A DNA stretch of 64,000 nucleotides, from assembly GCF_027706845.1 (NCBI RefSeq), contig NZ_JAQGCZ010000005.1, positions 1-64,000 of the forward strand. Reading direction: 5' to 3'. Positions 27,914-35,765 of the stretch are shown in pieces (the first letter of the stretch is position 1; each line of letters opens with the position of its first letter). Origin of the DNA: Mycolicibacterium sp. BiH015 (GTDB lineage: Bacteria > Actinomycetota > Actinomycetes > Mycobacteriales > Mycobacteriaceae). The notes beneath the pieces are model-generated. The model was not told the DNA's origin. It searched no databases and worked only from the letters and a program-made list of their open reading frames with translations. Made by a program: the position numbers and the translations under genes.

Positions 27914-29053
27914 TCAAACCTGGTTGCGAAGAGTCGCCGCTCGCAGGGTCAGGTGGTTTCGTTCGGCGACAGTCTGCGCCTGAGCGGCTGCTTCGGTGTA
28001 GAGCCGAGCCGCCGAATCGGTGTCGCCGGCCTTCTCGCGAAGGTAAGCCACCGACGCGGTGTAGCGCGGTAGAGCCGGATCAACCTCGGCGAGCGCGGCG
28101 AGCCCGGCCTGCGGACCGTCGGCCTCGCCGATCGCGACGGCACGATTGAGACGCACGATCGCGCTGTCGGTGAAACGAAGCAACTCGTCGTACCACTCGA
28201 CGATCTGCACCCAATCGGTCTCGGCCGGGGTTCGAGCGTCTGCATGCAGGGCTGCGATCGCGGCCTGCGCCTGGTACTCACCCAAACGGTCGCGCGCCAG
28301 CGCAGCCTGAAGGATCGCCACGCCTTCGGCGATGAGGTCGGTGCGCCACAGGCTGCGGTCCTGGTATGCGAGCGGCACGAGGCTGCCGTCGGCACGCGTG
28401 CGGGACGGGCGGCGGGCGTGGTGCAACAGAAATAGCGCCAGCAACCCGGCCACCTCCTCGTCGGTGGTCTGCGCCGCAAGCTGGCGTGCCAGCCTGATCG
28501 CTTCTGCGGCGAGGTCGACATCGCCGGTGTAGCCCTCGTTGAACACCAGGTACAGCACTTTGAGCACAGTGCGCAGATCTGCGGGCTGGTCGAGGCGCAC
28601 CTCGCTGACCGTCCGCTTGGCTCTGCTGATCCGTTGCGCCATCGTCGCTTCGGGCACCAGGTAGGCCTGGGCGATCTGCCGGGTGGTGAGGCCGCCGACA
28701 GCCCGCAGCGTCAGCGCCACCGCGGAAGCCGTGCTCAGGCTGGGATGGGCGCACAGGAAGTACAGATCCAGGGTGTCGTCCGCAGACTCCGTGGGTCCCG
28801 GCGCCGGTTCGTCATACACCCGCCGCTCGCGGTCACGTCGCGCCGCATCGGATCTGGCGATGTCGATGAACCGGTGCCACGCCGTGGTGATGAGCCAGGC
28901 CTTCGGATCCGCGGGACGATCGCCGGGCCACGAGTCGATCGCGCGGATCAATGCCTCCTGCACGGCGTCCTCGGCGGTGGCGAAGTCGGCTCCGCGGTGG
29001 ACGAGGGCTGCCAGGACGCCGGGGATGAGGTCGCGCAGCTGCGCCTCAGTCAT
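27914..29053 (-). CDS. ECF42-type RNA polymerase sigma factor
   Basis: A sigma factor of 379 residues. Region 2 contains DFATAEDAVQEALIRAIDSWPGD and the WLITTAWHRFIDIARSD core; region 4 has GLTTRQIAQAYLVPEATMAQRISRAKR. A long C-terminal extension (about 190 residues, VLKVLYLVFNEGYTGD to the end) with TPR-like helices defines group ECF42. These factors work without a classical anti-sigma factor and depend on that extension. ATG 29053 overlaps the stop of the DGPF/YciI gene (TGATG), the usual partner gene for this group. Confidence 0.92.
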   Translation of the reverse strand: MTEAQLRDLIPGVLAALVHRGADFATAEDAVQEALIRAIDSWPGDRPADPKAWLITTAWHRFIDIARSDAARRDRERRVYDEPAPGPTESADDTLDLYFLCAHPSLSTASAVALTLRAVGGLTTRQIAQAYLVPEATMAQRISRAKRTVSEVRLDQPADLRTVLKVLYLVFNEGYTGDVDLAAEAIRLARQLAAQTTDEEVAGLLALFLLHHARRPSRTRADGSLVPLAYQDRSLWRTDLIAEGVAILQAALARDRLGEYQAQAAIAALHADARTPAETDWVQIVEWYDELLRFTDSAIVRLNRAVAIGEADGPQAGLAALAEVDPALPRYTASVAYLREKAGDTDSAARLYTEAAAQAQTVAERNHLTLRAATLRNQV

Positions 29054-29460
29054 CACTCGGCGGGGAGGTGCGTGCCGCCCATAAAGGGGCGCACCTCGAG
29101 CCACTCGTGTATCGGCTTGCCGCCCGCGCCCGGCGCGGCGGACAGTTCGCCGGCCAATTCGACCGCCCTCTCATAGGAGTCGACGTCGACGATCATGTAG
29201 CCGGCGATGAGATCCTTGGTCTCTGCGAACGGTCCGTCGGTGACGGGCGGCCTGCCCTCGCCGTCGTGGCGGACCCAGGCTCCGTCGGGCATCAGCGCCT
29301 GGCTGTCGACGTATTCGCCGCTGTCGCGCAGTCGGTCCGCGAAGTCCTGCATGTACTGAATGTGTGCGTCGATCTCACTCGGCGTCCACTGATCCATCGG
29401 AACGTCGTTGACCGGAGCCGGAGCGCCGCGGTAGTGCTTGAGGAACAGGTATTTCGCCAT
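29053..29460 (-). CDS. YciI/DGPF domain protein (ECF42 partner)
   Basis: A protein of 135 residues with DGRPPVTDGPFAETKDLIAGYMIVDVDS-type DGPF core (TDGPFAETKD around residues 68-77). ATG 29460 (MAKYLFLKHY) is chosen because AAAGGAGA precedes it. The family is regularly encoded next to ECF42 sigma factors and is often among their targets, but its biochemical role is unknown. Confidence 0.9.
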   Translation of the reverse strand: MAKYLFLKHYRGAPAPVNDVPMDQWTPSEIDAHIQYMQDFADRLRDSGEYVDSQALMPDGAWVRHDGEGRPPVTDGPFAETKDLIAGYMIVDVDSYERAVELAGELSAAPGAGGKPIHEWLEVRPFMGGTHLPAE

Positions 29461-29567
29461 GAACTTCTCCTTTCGGTAGCGACCCGTGTCGGTCACTCAC
29501 CCCAGGGACGGAGTTGCCCCATGATTCTCGACATCCCGTCCCCAATATTTTCGGGTATCTGGTGGGG

Positions 29568-31112
29568 GTGCCTAGTTCAACGGAATGGTTTCTCGCCGCG
29601 GGCGAGCGCGGCAACCTCGCGACGTCGATCCCCGACTGGAGCGCCGGGAACCGCGTCGAGCCGCTGATCCACGGCTCGACGTATTTCGATCGGCTGGCGA
29701 CCGAGGTCGCTGCTCTCGGCCCGGGTGATCACCTGTTTTTCACCGACTGGCGTGGCGATCCCGATCAGCGCGTGCGCGACGCCGGCCCGACGATCGCGGA
29801 GTTGTTCTCCGACGCTGCGCGGCGCGGCGTGGTCGTCAAGGGGTTGGTGTGGCGCTCGCATCTGGACAAGTTCGCCTATAGCGAGGAAGAGAACCAGCAC
29901 CTCGGGGAGGCCATCGAGGCCGCGGGCGGCGAGGTGCTCCTCGATCAGCGGGTGCGCTTCGGAGGTTCCCACCATCAGAAGCTGGTGGTGTTGCGCCACC
30001 CGGGCGCCCCCGATCGCGACGTCGCGTTCGCCGGCGGGATCGACCTCTGCCATTCGCGCCGTGACGACGCCGACCATCGCGGCGACGTCCAGGCGGTCCA
30101 GATGGCCTCCGCTTACGGCGACAGGCCGCCGTGGCACGACGTCCAGCTCCGAATCCAGGGTCCGGCGGTCGGCGCGCTGGACACCACCTTCCGGGAACGC
30201 TGGACCGATCCGGCGCCGCTGGACATGCTCTCCCCCGTCGCCTGGGTGGTCGACAAGCTTCGGCGGGCAGACCTCACGCCGGGTGAGCTCCCACCACAGC
30301 CGGCCGATCCGCCGCCGCGCGGTCCCCACCTGGTGCAGGTGCTGCGCACCTACCCCGACGCCCACTTCGAGTACGCCTTCGCACCGCACGGAGAGTTCAG
30401 CATTGCCCGCGGATATACGAAGGCGCTCCGGCGGGCACGTCGGCTCATTTATCTCGAAGACCAGTACCTGTGGTCGAAGGACGTGACGCATCTGTTCGCC
30501 GCCGCGCTGAGGGCAAATCCCGACCTCCATCTCATCGCCGTGGTGCCCCGCCACCCTGATGTCGACGGCCGCCTCGCACTTCCGCCCAACCAGGTCGGGC
30601 GCCAGCAGGCCATCGAGACGTGCCGAGCAGCCGATCCCGACCGGGTCCACATCTTCGATCTTGAAAACCACGACAGCACACCGGTTTACGTGCACGCCAA
30701 GGTTTGTGTGATCGACGACGTCTGGGCCTCGGTCGGTAGCGACAACTTCAACCGTCGGTCCTGGACACACGACAGCGAGTTGTCGTGCGCGGTGCTCGAC
30801 GATACCGGCGAATTCGCCCGGGACCTTAGGTTGCGTCTTCTCCGTGAGCACCTGGACCGAGCGACCGACGGGAGCGAGGACGCCGATCTCGTCGATCCTG
30901 CGGACGCGGTGCGCGCCGTCATCCGATCGGCTCACGCGTTGCAGGACTGGCACGACAACGGCCGAGTCGGCCCTCGTCCGCCGGGACGACTGCGCCCGCA
31001 CCGACCCGAACACCTCGGCGCTTTGACTCGGATCTGGGCCGAGCCCGTCTACCGCGCCGTCTACGACCCCGACGGCCGTTCGTACCGTGACCGCATCCGG
31101 CGGCGATGGTAG
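29568..31112 (+). CDS. phospholipase D family protein (two HKD motifs)
   Basis: A protein of 514 residues with two HKD half-sites: SHHQKLVVLRHPGAPDRD in the first half and VHAKVCVIDDVWASVGSDN in the second, followed by NRRSWTHDSE. Likely hydrolyses or transfers phosphatidyl groups, such as in cardiolipin metabolism, though membrane helices are absent. The likely start is GTG 29568 (VPSSTEWFLAAG); the ATG at 29514 would add 18 residues and lacks a ribosome site. It is divergent from the DGPF gene. Confidence 0.87.
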   Translation: MPSSTEWFLAAGERGNLATSIPDWSAGNRVEPLIHGSTYFDRLATEVAALGPGDHLFFTDWRGDPDQRVRDAGPTIAELFSDAARRGVVVKGLVWRSHLDKFAYSEEENQHLGEAIEAAGGEVLLDQRVRFGGSHHQKLVVLRHPGAPDRDVAFAGGIDLCHSRRDDADHRGDVQAVQMASAYGDRPPWHDVQLRIQGPAVGALDTTFRERWTDPAPLDMLSPVAWVVDKLRRADLTPGELPPQPADPPPRGPHLVQVLRTYPDAHFEYAFAPHGEFSIARGYTKALRRARRLIYLEDQYLWSKDVTHLFAAALRANPDLHLIAVVPRHPDVDGRLALPPNQVGRQQAIETCRAADPDRVHIFDLENHDSTPVYVHAKVCVIDDVWASVGSDNFNRRSWTHDSELSCAVLDDTGEFARDLRLRLLREHLDRATDGSEDADLVDPADAVRAVIRSAHALQDWHDNGRVGPRPPGRLRPHRPEHLGALTRIWAEPVYRAVYDPDGRSYRDRIRRRW

Positions 31113-31141
31113 CGGGGTGTCGTTGCCCATTCGATATCAAC

Positions 31142-31166
31142 GTTTGTCTCAAAAGTCACATGGGTA
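31142..31166 (+). promoter_or_regulatory. candidate SigF promoter (GTTT-N16-GGGTA)
   Basis: GTTT (31142-31145) and GGGTA (31162-31166, followed by A) are separated by 16 bases, matching the mycobacterial SigF consensus GGTTT-N15-17-GGGTA at all core positions except the first G of the -35. Transcription would start near 31173, about 65 bases before ATG 31238 of the unknown 159-residue protein. Confidence 0.6.
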
Positions 31167-31237
31167 ACTCTGTTAACAGCGCGGCGGCGCGCCCGCGCAT
31201 CCAGGGAACCGATGAAAGAGACGAATGGGACATCGCA

Positions 31238-31717
31238 ATGAACACAGTTCTGTACTTCAGCGCTCGCGGCGCCGTGTATGAGACCCGTGCCTACACCAAG
31301 GCCGATATCGAGAAGTTGATGCACGACCAGGGCCTGTACTGCCTGACCAGTACGGACCGCCAGTTCGATTTCTGGTTCAGCCCGTCGACGCATGGCTGCC
31401 AGCGCCGCGTCAACCTGGCGGCGACCGAACTGCTGTTGGCAACAACGGGTTTCACGGCGAAGTCGGTACCGCTGCTGCGGGGCTCGGTCGTGATCGCCAC
31501 CCACGACGCCGATGGCGACCTCGACGGGCTGAGCTGGCAGCAACTGGACCAGCTGGTGCACCGGAGCCGCTCGCTGACCAAGCGCGACGACCGCGTGCTC
31601 GCCCGCAGAATCCAACGCGACGCTCGCGACAGGCGGCGCAAGGCCGTGCCGGCGCAGACGCCGGTGTCGACGCCTGCGCCGGTCAGTTGCGCGCGTCCGC
31701 GCAGCTCGGCCGCCTGA
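31238..31717 (+). CDS. unknown protein (159 aa) behind a SigF-type promoter
   Basis: I do not recognise a family. The protein begins MNTVLYFSARGAVYETRAYT, has a compact alpha/beta-looking first 85 residues (with FDFWFSPSTHGC), then a DxDxDG calcium-loop-like motif (D92, D94, D96, G97) in THDADGDLDGLSW; position 12 of that loop is Leu, not Glu, so it is not a standard EF-hand. The C-terminus is basic (ARRIQRDARDRRRK) and ends in a Pro/Ala tail. ATG 31238 is chosen because the upstream ATG at 31160 would overlap the -10 box. A stress-related role is inferred from the promoter. Confidence 0.75.
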   Translation: MNTVLYFSARGAVYETRAYTKADIEKLMHDQGLYCLTSTDRQFDFWFSPSTHGCQRRVNLAATELLLATTGFTAKSVPLLRGSVVIATHDADGDLDGLSWQQLDQLVHRSRSLTKRDDRVLARRIQRDARDRRRKAVPAQTPVSTPAPVSCARPRSSAA

Positions 31718-31720
31718 ATC

Positions 31721-32398
31721 TCAGGCGGGATCGAAAAGCCTCGGTTCCAGCCACGCACCGTCGCGGAATCGTTGAGCGGCTTTGGCAGCCGCGAGCACCG
31801 CAAGATCGGCCACCGGCTCCAGGACGACCACCAGCATGTACGCCACTGCGAAGGTGGCCACACCGGTGAAGGTTTCGAGCGAGAATCCCTGCCCGTAGAG
31901 GGCCCAGAAGGTCACCCACGACACGATTCCGGCCTGATAGGTCGCCGACAGCGCCAACGCCTGACGGTATTTCAGGTCTACATATCGGGTATCGGGCGCG
32001 ATGGTCTTGCCAGCCATATACCGCAGCGCGAACAACGGCACCAGCAACGTGGTGACGTTCATGCCGTACTGCGGGAGATCGAACGGCGCCACGAGCAGGC
32101 CCTGGATGAGCAGCCCCAGCGCCAGTCCGACCGCTGCCGGAGCGGCCCCGAAGAGCAGGAACAACGTCGACCCGAGGATGAGGTGGACCTCGGACACTCC
32201 GACGGGGTAGTGCGGGAACACCTCGAAGAACCCGAAGACCAGTGCAGTCGTCAGTGCGGTGCCGAGGAACAGGGACGCTGCCCCGCGTTCCCTGACGTGC
32301 TTGCGTGCCGCCCCGAGGGCGTACGCGCCCGCTCCGGCGGCGGTGGCATAACTCAGGACGATCTTGGCCCCGTCGACCAAACCTGGCTCGATGTGCAT
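31721..32398 (-). CDS. CbiM-like cobalt ECF permease in the nitrile hydratase operon
   Basis: A membrane protein of 225 residues with six or seven helices. It starts MHIEPG; His2 behind the initiator Met is the metal-binding N-terminus of CbiM/NikM S-components. GVSEVHLILGST is the other signature. It should bind Co2+ (or Ni2+) for uptake. No CbiN, CbiQ or CbiO ATPase is encoded nearby, so it must borrow an energy module or work alone. It is the last gene of the operon that encodes a cobalt-type nitrile hydratase, which explains the need for cobalt. Confidence 0.85.
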   Translation of the reverse strand: MHIEPGLVDGAKIVLSYATAAGAGAYALGAARKHVRERGAASLFLGTALTTALVFGFFEVFPHYPVGVSEVHLILGSTLFLLFGAAPAAVGLALGLLIQGLLVAPFDLPQYGMNVTTLLVPLFALRYMAGKTIAPDTRYVDLKYRQALALSATYQAGIVSWVTFWALYGQGFSLETFTGVATFAVAYMLVVVLEPVADLAVLAAAKAAQRFRDGAWLEPRLFDPA

Positions 32399-32436
32399 GA
32401 TGGTTCCGTTCTTGTCGCTGTCTTCGGTGGTGGTCG

Positions 32437-32721
32437 TCAGTGATGGTCGCGAAGCTCGTCAGGTGCGGCGAGAATCGCTCGTCGGTCGACAAGGTGCTCG
32501 AGGGCGGCGACCCAGTGGTCGTAGTACTCCCACTCGCCGCGAGCCGGCTCGGGCAAGGCTTCCCAGGTGCCGATCGTGTCGATGAGACTCTTCTGGAATT
32601 CGCTCCACGGGTAGTGACCGAATTCCGAGAGCGCCAGGGCCAAACCGAAGGCCCTGCGTTGCCACTCGTGGTCGAAGGACGGCGCAGCCTGGTCGGTGGT
32701 GCAGGTGTTGTGCAGTTTCAC
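32437..32721 (-). CDS. nitrile hydratase accessory (activator) protein
   Basis: A protein of 94 residues (FDHEWQRRAFGLALALSEFGHYPWSEFQ, then EYYDHWVAALEHLV), the family that in Co-type systems swaps with the alpha subunit to insert cobalt. It begins with GTG 32721, which overlaps the alpha-subunit stop (GTGA). It resembles the N-terminal part of the beta subunit in sequence, as expected of this family. Confidence 0.9.
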   Translation of the reverse strand: MKLHNTCTTDQAAPSFDHEWQRRAFGLALALSEFGHYPWSEFQKSLIDTIGTWEALPEPARGEWEYYDHWVAALEHLVDRRAILAAPDELRDHH

Positions 32722-33338
32722 GATGCCTGCCCCGCCAGCGCCACACCCATCATCGATTCGGTGGTGACCAGGTCCATGAGCTGTTCATCGGTGAACTGCT
32801 CTGTCCCCGAGGGTCGTTCGGGAATGACGAACCATCGCGAGTGTCCAGAGGAATCCCATACCTTGATCTCTGTCTCGTCCGGTAGTTCGACCCCGACCTC
32901 CGCGAGCACCGTGCGGGGTTCGCGTGCGGCGCGAGCACGAAACACCGGATCCTTGTACCAGTACGGCGGCAGCCCGAGAACCGGCCAGGGGAAGCATGAG
33001 CAGAGCGTGCAGATCACCAGGTTGTGCACACCCGGGGAATTGGCGACAGCCTGCAGGTGCTCGCCTTCGGCTCCCGCCATACCCTCCGGCAGTTCCAGTT
33101 CGGCGATGGCCGCGGGGGTGTCGTCAACCACCCGCGCGGCGAACTCTGGATCGGTCCAGGCCTTCACGACGATCTTCTTGCCGTTGAGCGGAGTCATCTC
33201 CGATTCGAAATAAGCCAGTACCTTGTCGACCGTTTGACTTGTGATGATGCCCTTCTCGATCAGGAGCCGTTCCAGCGCGGCGACCCTGTCGGCGCTGAGC
33301 TCCTCGCGGTCGGGCGGGTAGGCAAACTGGTCGGTCAC
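32718..33338 (-). CDS. nthA: nitrile hydratase alpha subunit, cobalt type
   Basis: A protein of 206 residues that forms the metal site of nitrile hydratase (nitrile + water to amide). The metal motif is ICTLCSCFPWP; Thr in C-T-L-C-S-C is the mark of cobalt enzymes, Ser that of iron enzymes. Two of the Cys are normally oxidised to sulfinic and sulfenic acid. YWYKDPVFRARAAREPR and VWDSSGHSRWFVIPERP follow as in the family. It starts at GTG 33338 with GAGGAG upstream, overlapping the beta stop (GTGA). Confidence 0.95.
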   Translation of the reverse strand: MTDQFAYPPDREELSADRVAALERLLIEKGIITSQTVDKVLAYFESEMTPLNGKKIVVKAWTDPEFAARVVDDTPAAIAELELPEGMAGAEGEHLQAVANSPGVHNLVICTLCSCFPWPVLGLPPYWYKDPVFRARAAREPRTVLAEVGVELPDETEIKVWDSSGHSRWFVIPERPSGTEQFTDEQLMDLVTTESMMGVALAGQAS

Positions 33339-34069
33339 TTGTCCTCCTCGAGCGGTTGCAGGTAGGCCTCGAACAATTCGGCATAGAGACTGTTGGCGCC
33401 CGGTTCGGCGCGGGGACCCCACAACTCCGCAGGGGTGAATTCGACGATGTAGATCGGCATGGGGTCGCCGATGCCGTCACCCGTAGCGACGAAATAGCCG
33501 TAATCGCCTTCGAAGATGCGCTGCACGGTCCCGACCTTGGCGCGCAGATAACCGGGAAGCCGCGTGTGCTCGGCGGCTGGGTTGTTGGCTATGCAGACCT
33601 GTTGTCCCACAGCGAACTTCGGATGAGCGACATCGCGGCGGGGGCTGTCGCCGCGACGCAGATAGGCGATCACCTGATCGTCGATGGCGGGATCGCCCGG
33701 GTCCGTCGGCGCATCGACGGCGCCCAGGAGCGCCGCGATCTCGGCCTCGGAGACATAGCCCTTGTCCACGAAGAACGCACTGATACCACCGAGCCATTTC
33801 TCGTAGTAACGAAACTTGAAGTAGTCGAACGGATTCATGCCTTCGGCGCCGGTGCGCAGCGAAGCCCACGTCCACTCGTCATGAAATTGCGTCGGCACAT
33901 CGTCGATCGGATACCCGGGCAGGGCAGAGCCGAGGTGGTTGCTCAGACCCATCATCGCGACGTGGATGCCGAAGATGCGCTTCTCCCAGTCTTCGACGAA
34001 CACCCGCTTCTCGAGATCGAGCGGCTGGGGGAGCCCCTCGAGCCCGCCGAGATAGTGCTGGAGCTTCAT
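33335..34069 (-). CDS. nthB: nitrile hydratase beta subunit
   Basis: A protein of 244 residues covering the full beta subunit: N-terminal region MKLQHYLGGLEGL with FEDWEKRIF-like helix (VFVEDWEKRIFGIHVAMM), and the C-terminal SH3-like barrel (FAVGQQVCIANNPAAEHTRLPGYLRAKVG). The gene precedes alpha, the order beta-alpha-activator usual in cobalt systems. ATG 34069 overlaps the DUF1097 stop (ATGA). The long upstream extension of the frame is a shadow. Confidence 0.94.
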   Translation of the reverse strand: MKLQHYLGGLEGLPQPLDLEKRVFVEDWEKRIFGIHVAMMGLSNHLGSALPGYPIDDVPTQFHDEWTWASLRTGAEGMNPFDYFKFRYYEKWLGGISAFFVDKGYVSEAEIAALLGAVDAPTDPGDPAIDDQVIAYLRRGDSPRRDVAHPKFAVGQQVCIANNPAAEHTRLPGYLRAKVGTVQRIFEGDYGYFVATGDGIGDPMPIYIVEFTPAELWGPRAEPGANSLYAELFEAYLQPLEEDK

Positions 34070-34590
34070 GCTGCTGCGCCTTCCGTGTCGGGGCGGCCGG
34101 CCGGTGCCGGTCGGGTGATTGCGGTGGCCAGGTATTCGGAGGCGATGCCGAATGTCGCGCCGAGCACACATGCGCATGCCGCCACCAGTCCCGGATGCGA
34201 AATGCTTGTCGCGGTGACCAATTGACCGGTTCCGGCGACGGTCGAGACGGTAGAGGCGAACCCGACGACGACTGCCGGTGTCGTGGAGAGCAAGCCCAAC
34301 CATGACGCCTGGACCATCAGCGCGCTGCCCACGCCGACGGCGATCGCGGTGACGGTCAGACTGCCCCCGAGCAGGTGTGCCGCGTACAGGCTCGCGCACG
34401 CGATGGCGACGCCGACCAGGTTGGAGCACACCGACCTCACCCAGCCGGCGGGACCTCCACCGACGAAGAAGAACGATGCCCAGGCGAGAAACACCACCCA
34501 GATCGGTACGGTGATCACCGTGGCTGTGAAGGCCACCGCCACGCCACCGAGCACACCGATACTCAGTGTCAGCGCAGACCGCGAATCCAT
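34066..34590 (-). CDS. DUF1097 membrane protein, first gene of the nitrile hydratase operon
   Basis: A protein of 174 residues with about five membrane helices (starting MDSRSALTLSIGVLGGVAVAF). Family members are small inner-membrane proteins of unknown function. ATG 34590 is chosen because GAGGCAC lies just before it. Overlap with the beta subunit (ATGA) makes it part of the operon, so it may help move the nitrile or amide, or affect metal supply; this is inference. Confidence 0.8.
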   Translation of the reverse strand: MDSRSALTLSIGVLGGVAVAFTATVITVPIWVVFLAWASFFFVGGGPAGWVRSVCSNLVGVAIACASLYAAHLLGGSLTVTAIAVGVGSALMVQASWLGLLSTTPAVVVGFASTVSTVAGTGQLVTATSISHPGLVAACACVLGATFGIASEYLATAITRPAPAGRPDTEGAAA

Positions 34591-34695
34591 AAAGTGCCTC
34601 CTCGTCTCGCCAACCACGTTCGCGCCGGGGTGTTTCCGGAACGTAACCGCTGCTTTTCGGATGCCGGCGCGCTGCGACAGGTGTGTGGCAAAACG

Positions 34696-34741
34696 GGACA
34701 TGGACCGACCGTCTCGGACACGTCGAGTGCATTTCCGGACA
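34696..34741. promoter_or_regulatory. three phased GGACA repeats between the nitrile hydratase operon and its divergent regulator
   Basis: GGACA occurs at 34696-34700, 34716-34720 and 34737-34741, each in a CGGGACAT, TCGGACAC or CCGGACAT setting. The spacing of 20 and 21 bases puts them on one face of the helix, as AraC-type regulators prefer. The sites lie just upstream of the GlxA/AraC gene at 34782 and about 105-150 bases upstream of the operon start 34590. Confidence 0.4.
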
Positions 34742-34781
34742 TCGCCGCGCAGGGGAATCCGGCCCCCGCCACGCTGTGGGA

Positions 34782-35765
34782 ATGACCAGCCCCGTCCGAA
34801 GGCCACCGCACATCGCGGTTCTCGTCTTCGACGGAGTCCGCGGGTTGGACATCGCCGGTCCGCTCGAAGTCTTCGACGTCGCAGGTGCGCTCGGCGCGGC
34901 CTACTCTGTCGGTCTCTACGCCACGACCGACGCCACGACGGTCCGGTGCGCGTCGGGTCTGACTCTGCAAACCGCTGCGGTGTCGACTCTCGCTTCCGAG
35001 GTCGTCGACACGCTGTTCGTCCCCGGCGGGGAAAGCCTGGTTTCCGACGGTGTGCCGTGGCATCTCCTTCGCGCGGTCCGGATCCACGCCGCGCGGGCGC
35101 GCCGGGTGGCCTCGGTGGGCACCGGTTCATTCACTCTTGCCGCGGCCGGGGTGCTCGACGGCCGGCGTGCGACGACGCATTGGCGGCACCTGGACGCGTT
35201 CGCGATACGCCATCCGCCGGTGATCGTCGACCGCGAATCGGTCTACATCTGCGACGGCAACATGTGGACCTCGGCGGGAGCGGCCGCCGGAATCGACCTG
35301 GCTCTTGCCCTGGTCTGTGACGACCACGGAGCCGCATTCGCACAGGAAATTTCCAAGGATCTGGTGGTGCTCGGCAGAAGGCTGGAGGGCCACCCGCAAA
35401 TCTCGGTGGCCGCGCGGACACCACGGCCCAAGCATCCCGAGATCGACAGACTCCTGGAGACGGTCAACGTCGATCCCGCCGGGCACTACGAACTCGACTC
35501 GGTGGCAGCGCAACTCGGGATCAGCCCGCGACACCTGGCGCGTCTGTTCAAGGCGCGCACAGGTATGACGCTGCGCCAGTACGTCCACGAGGTACGGATG
35601 GAGAACGCGGTCGCGCTGGTTCTCGCCGGAGAGTCGTTCCGCGCTGCGGCCCGCCGCAGCGGACTGCACTACGGGGCCAGCATCCGGACCCATCTCGATG
35701 CGCGCCGTACTCGGCTACTGGCGGATTCCCGTGGTGCGGAAACGATTTCGATACATGCCGGGTGA
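34782..35765 (+). CDS. GlxA family (DJ-1 domain plus AraC HTH) regulator, Cys-less
   Basis: A regulator of 327 residues: residues 1-195 form a DJ-1/PfpI-like domain and the last 100 form an AraC HTH (SVAAQLGISPRHLARLFKARTGMTLRQYVHEVRME). The usual nucleophile elbow SVCTGSF reads SVGTGSF, so the Cys is replaced by Gly and the domain can only be a ligand sensor. ATG 34782 (MTSPVRR) is chosen; further upstream lie the phased repeats. It is divergent from the nitrile hydratase operon and is its likely regulator. The 3' end overlaps the convergent GlxA gene by 51 bases. Confidence 0.9.
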   Translation: MTSPVRRPPHIAVLVFDGVRGLDIAGPLEVFDVAGALGAAYSVGLYATTDATTVRCASGLTLQTAAVSTLASEVVDTLFVPGGESLVSDGVPWHLLRAVRIHAARARRVASVGTGSFTLAAAGVLDGRRATTHWRHLDAFAIRHPPVIVDRESVYICDGNMWTSAGAAAGIDLALALVCDDHGAAFAQEISKDLVVLGRRLEGHPQISVAARTPRPKHPEIDRLLETVNVDPAGHYELDSVAAQLGISPRHLARLFKARTGMTLRQYVHEVRMENAVALVLAGESFRAAARRSGLHYGASIRTHLDARRTRLLADSRGAETISIHAG

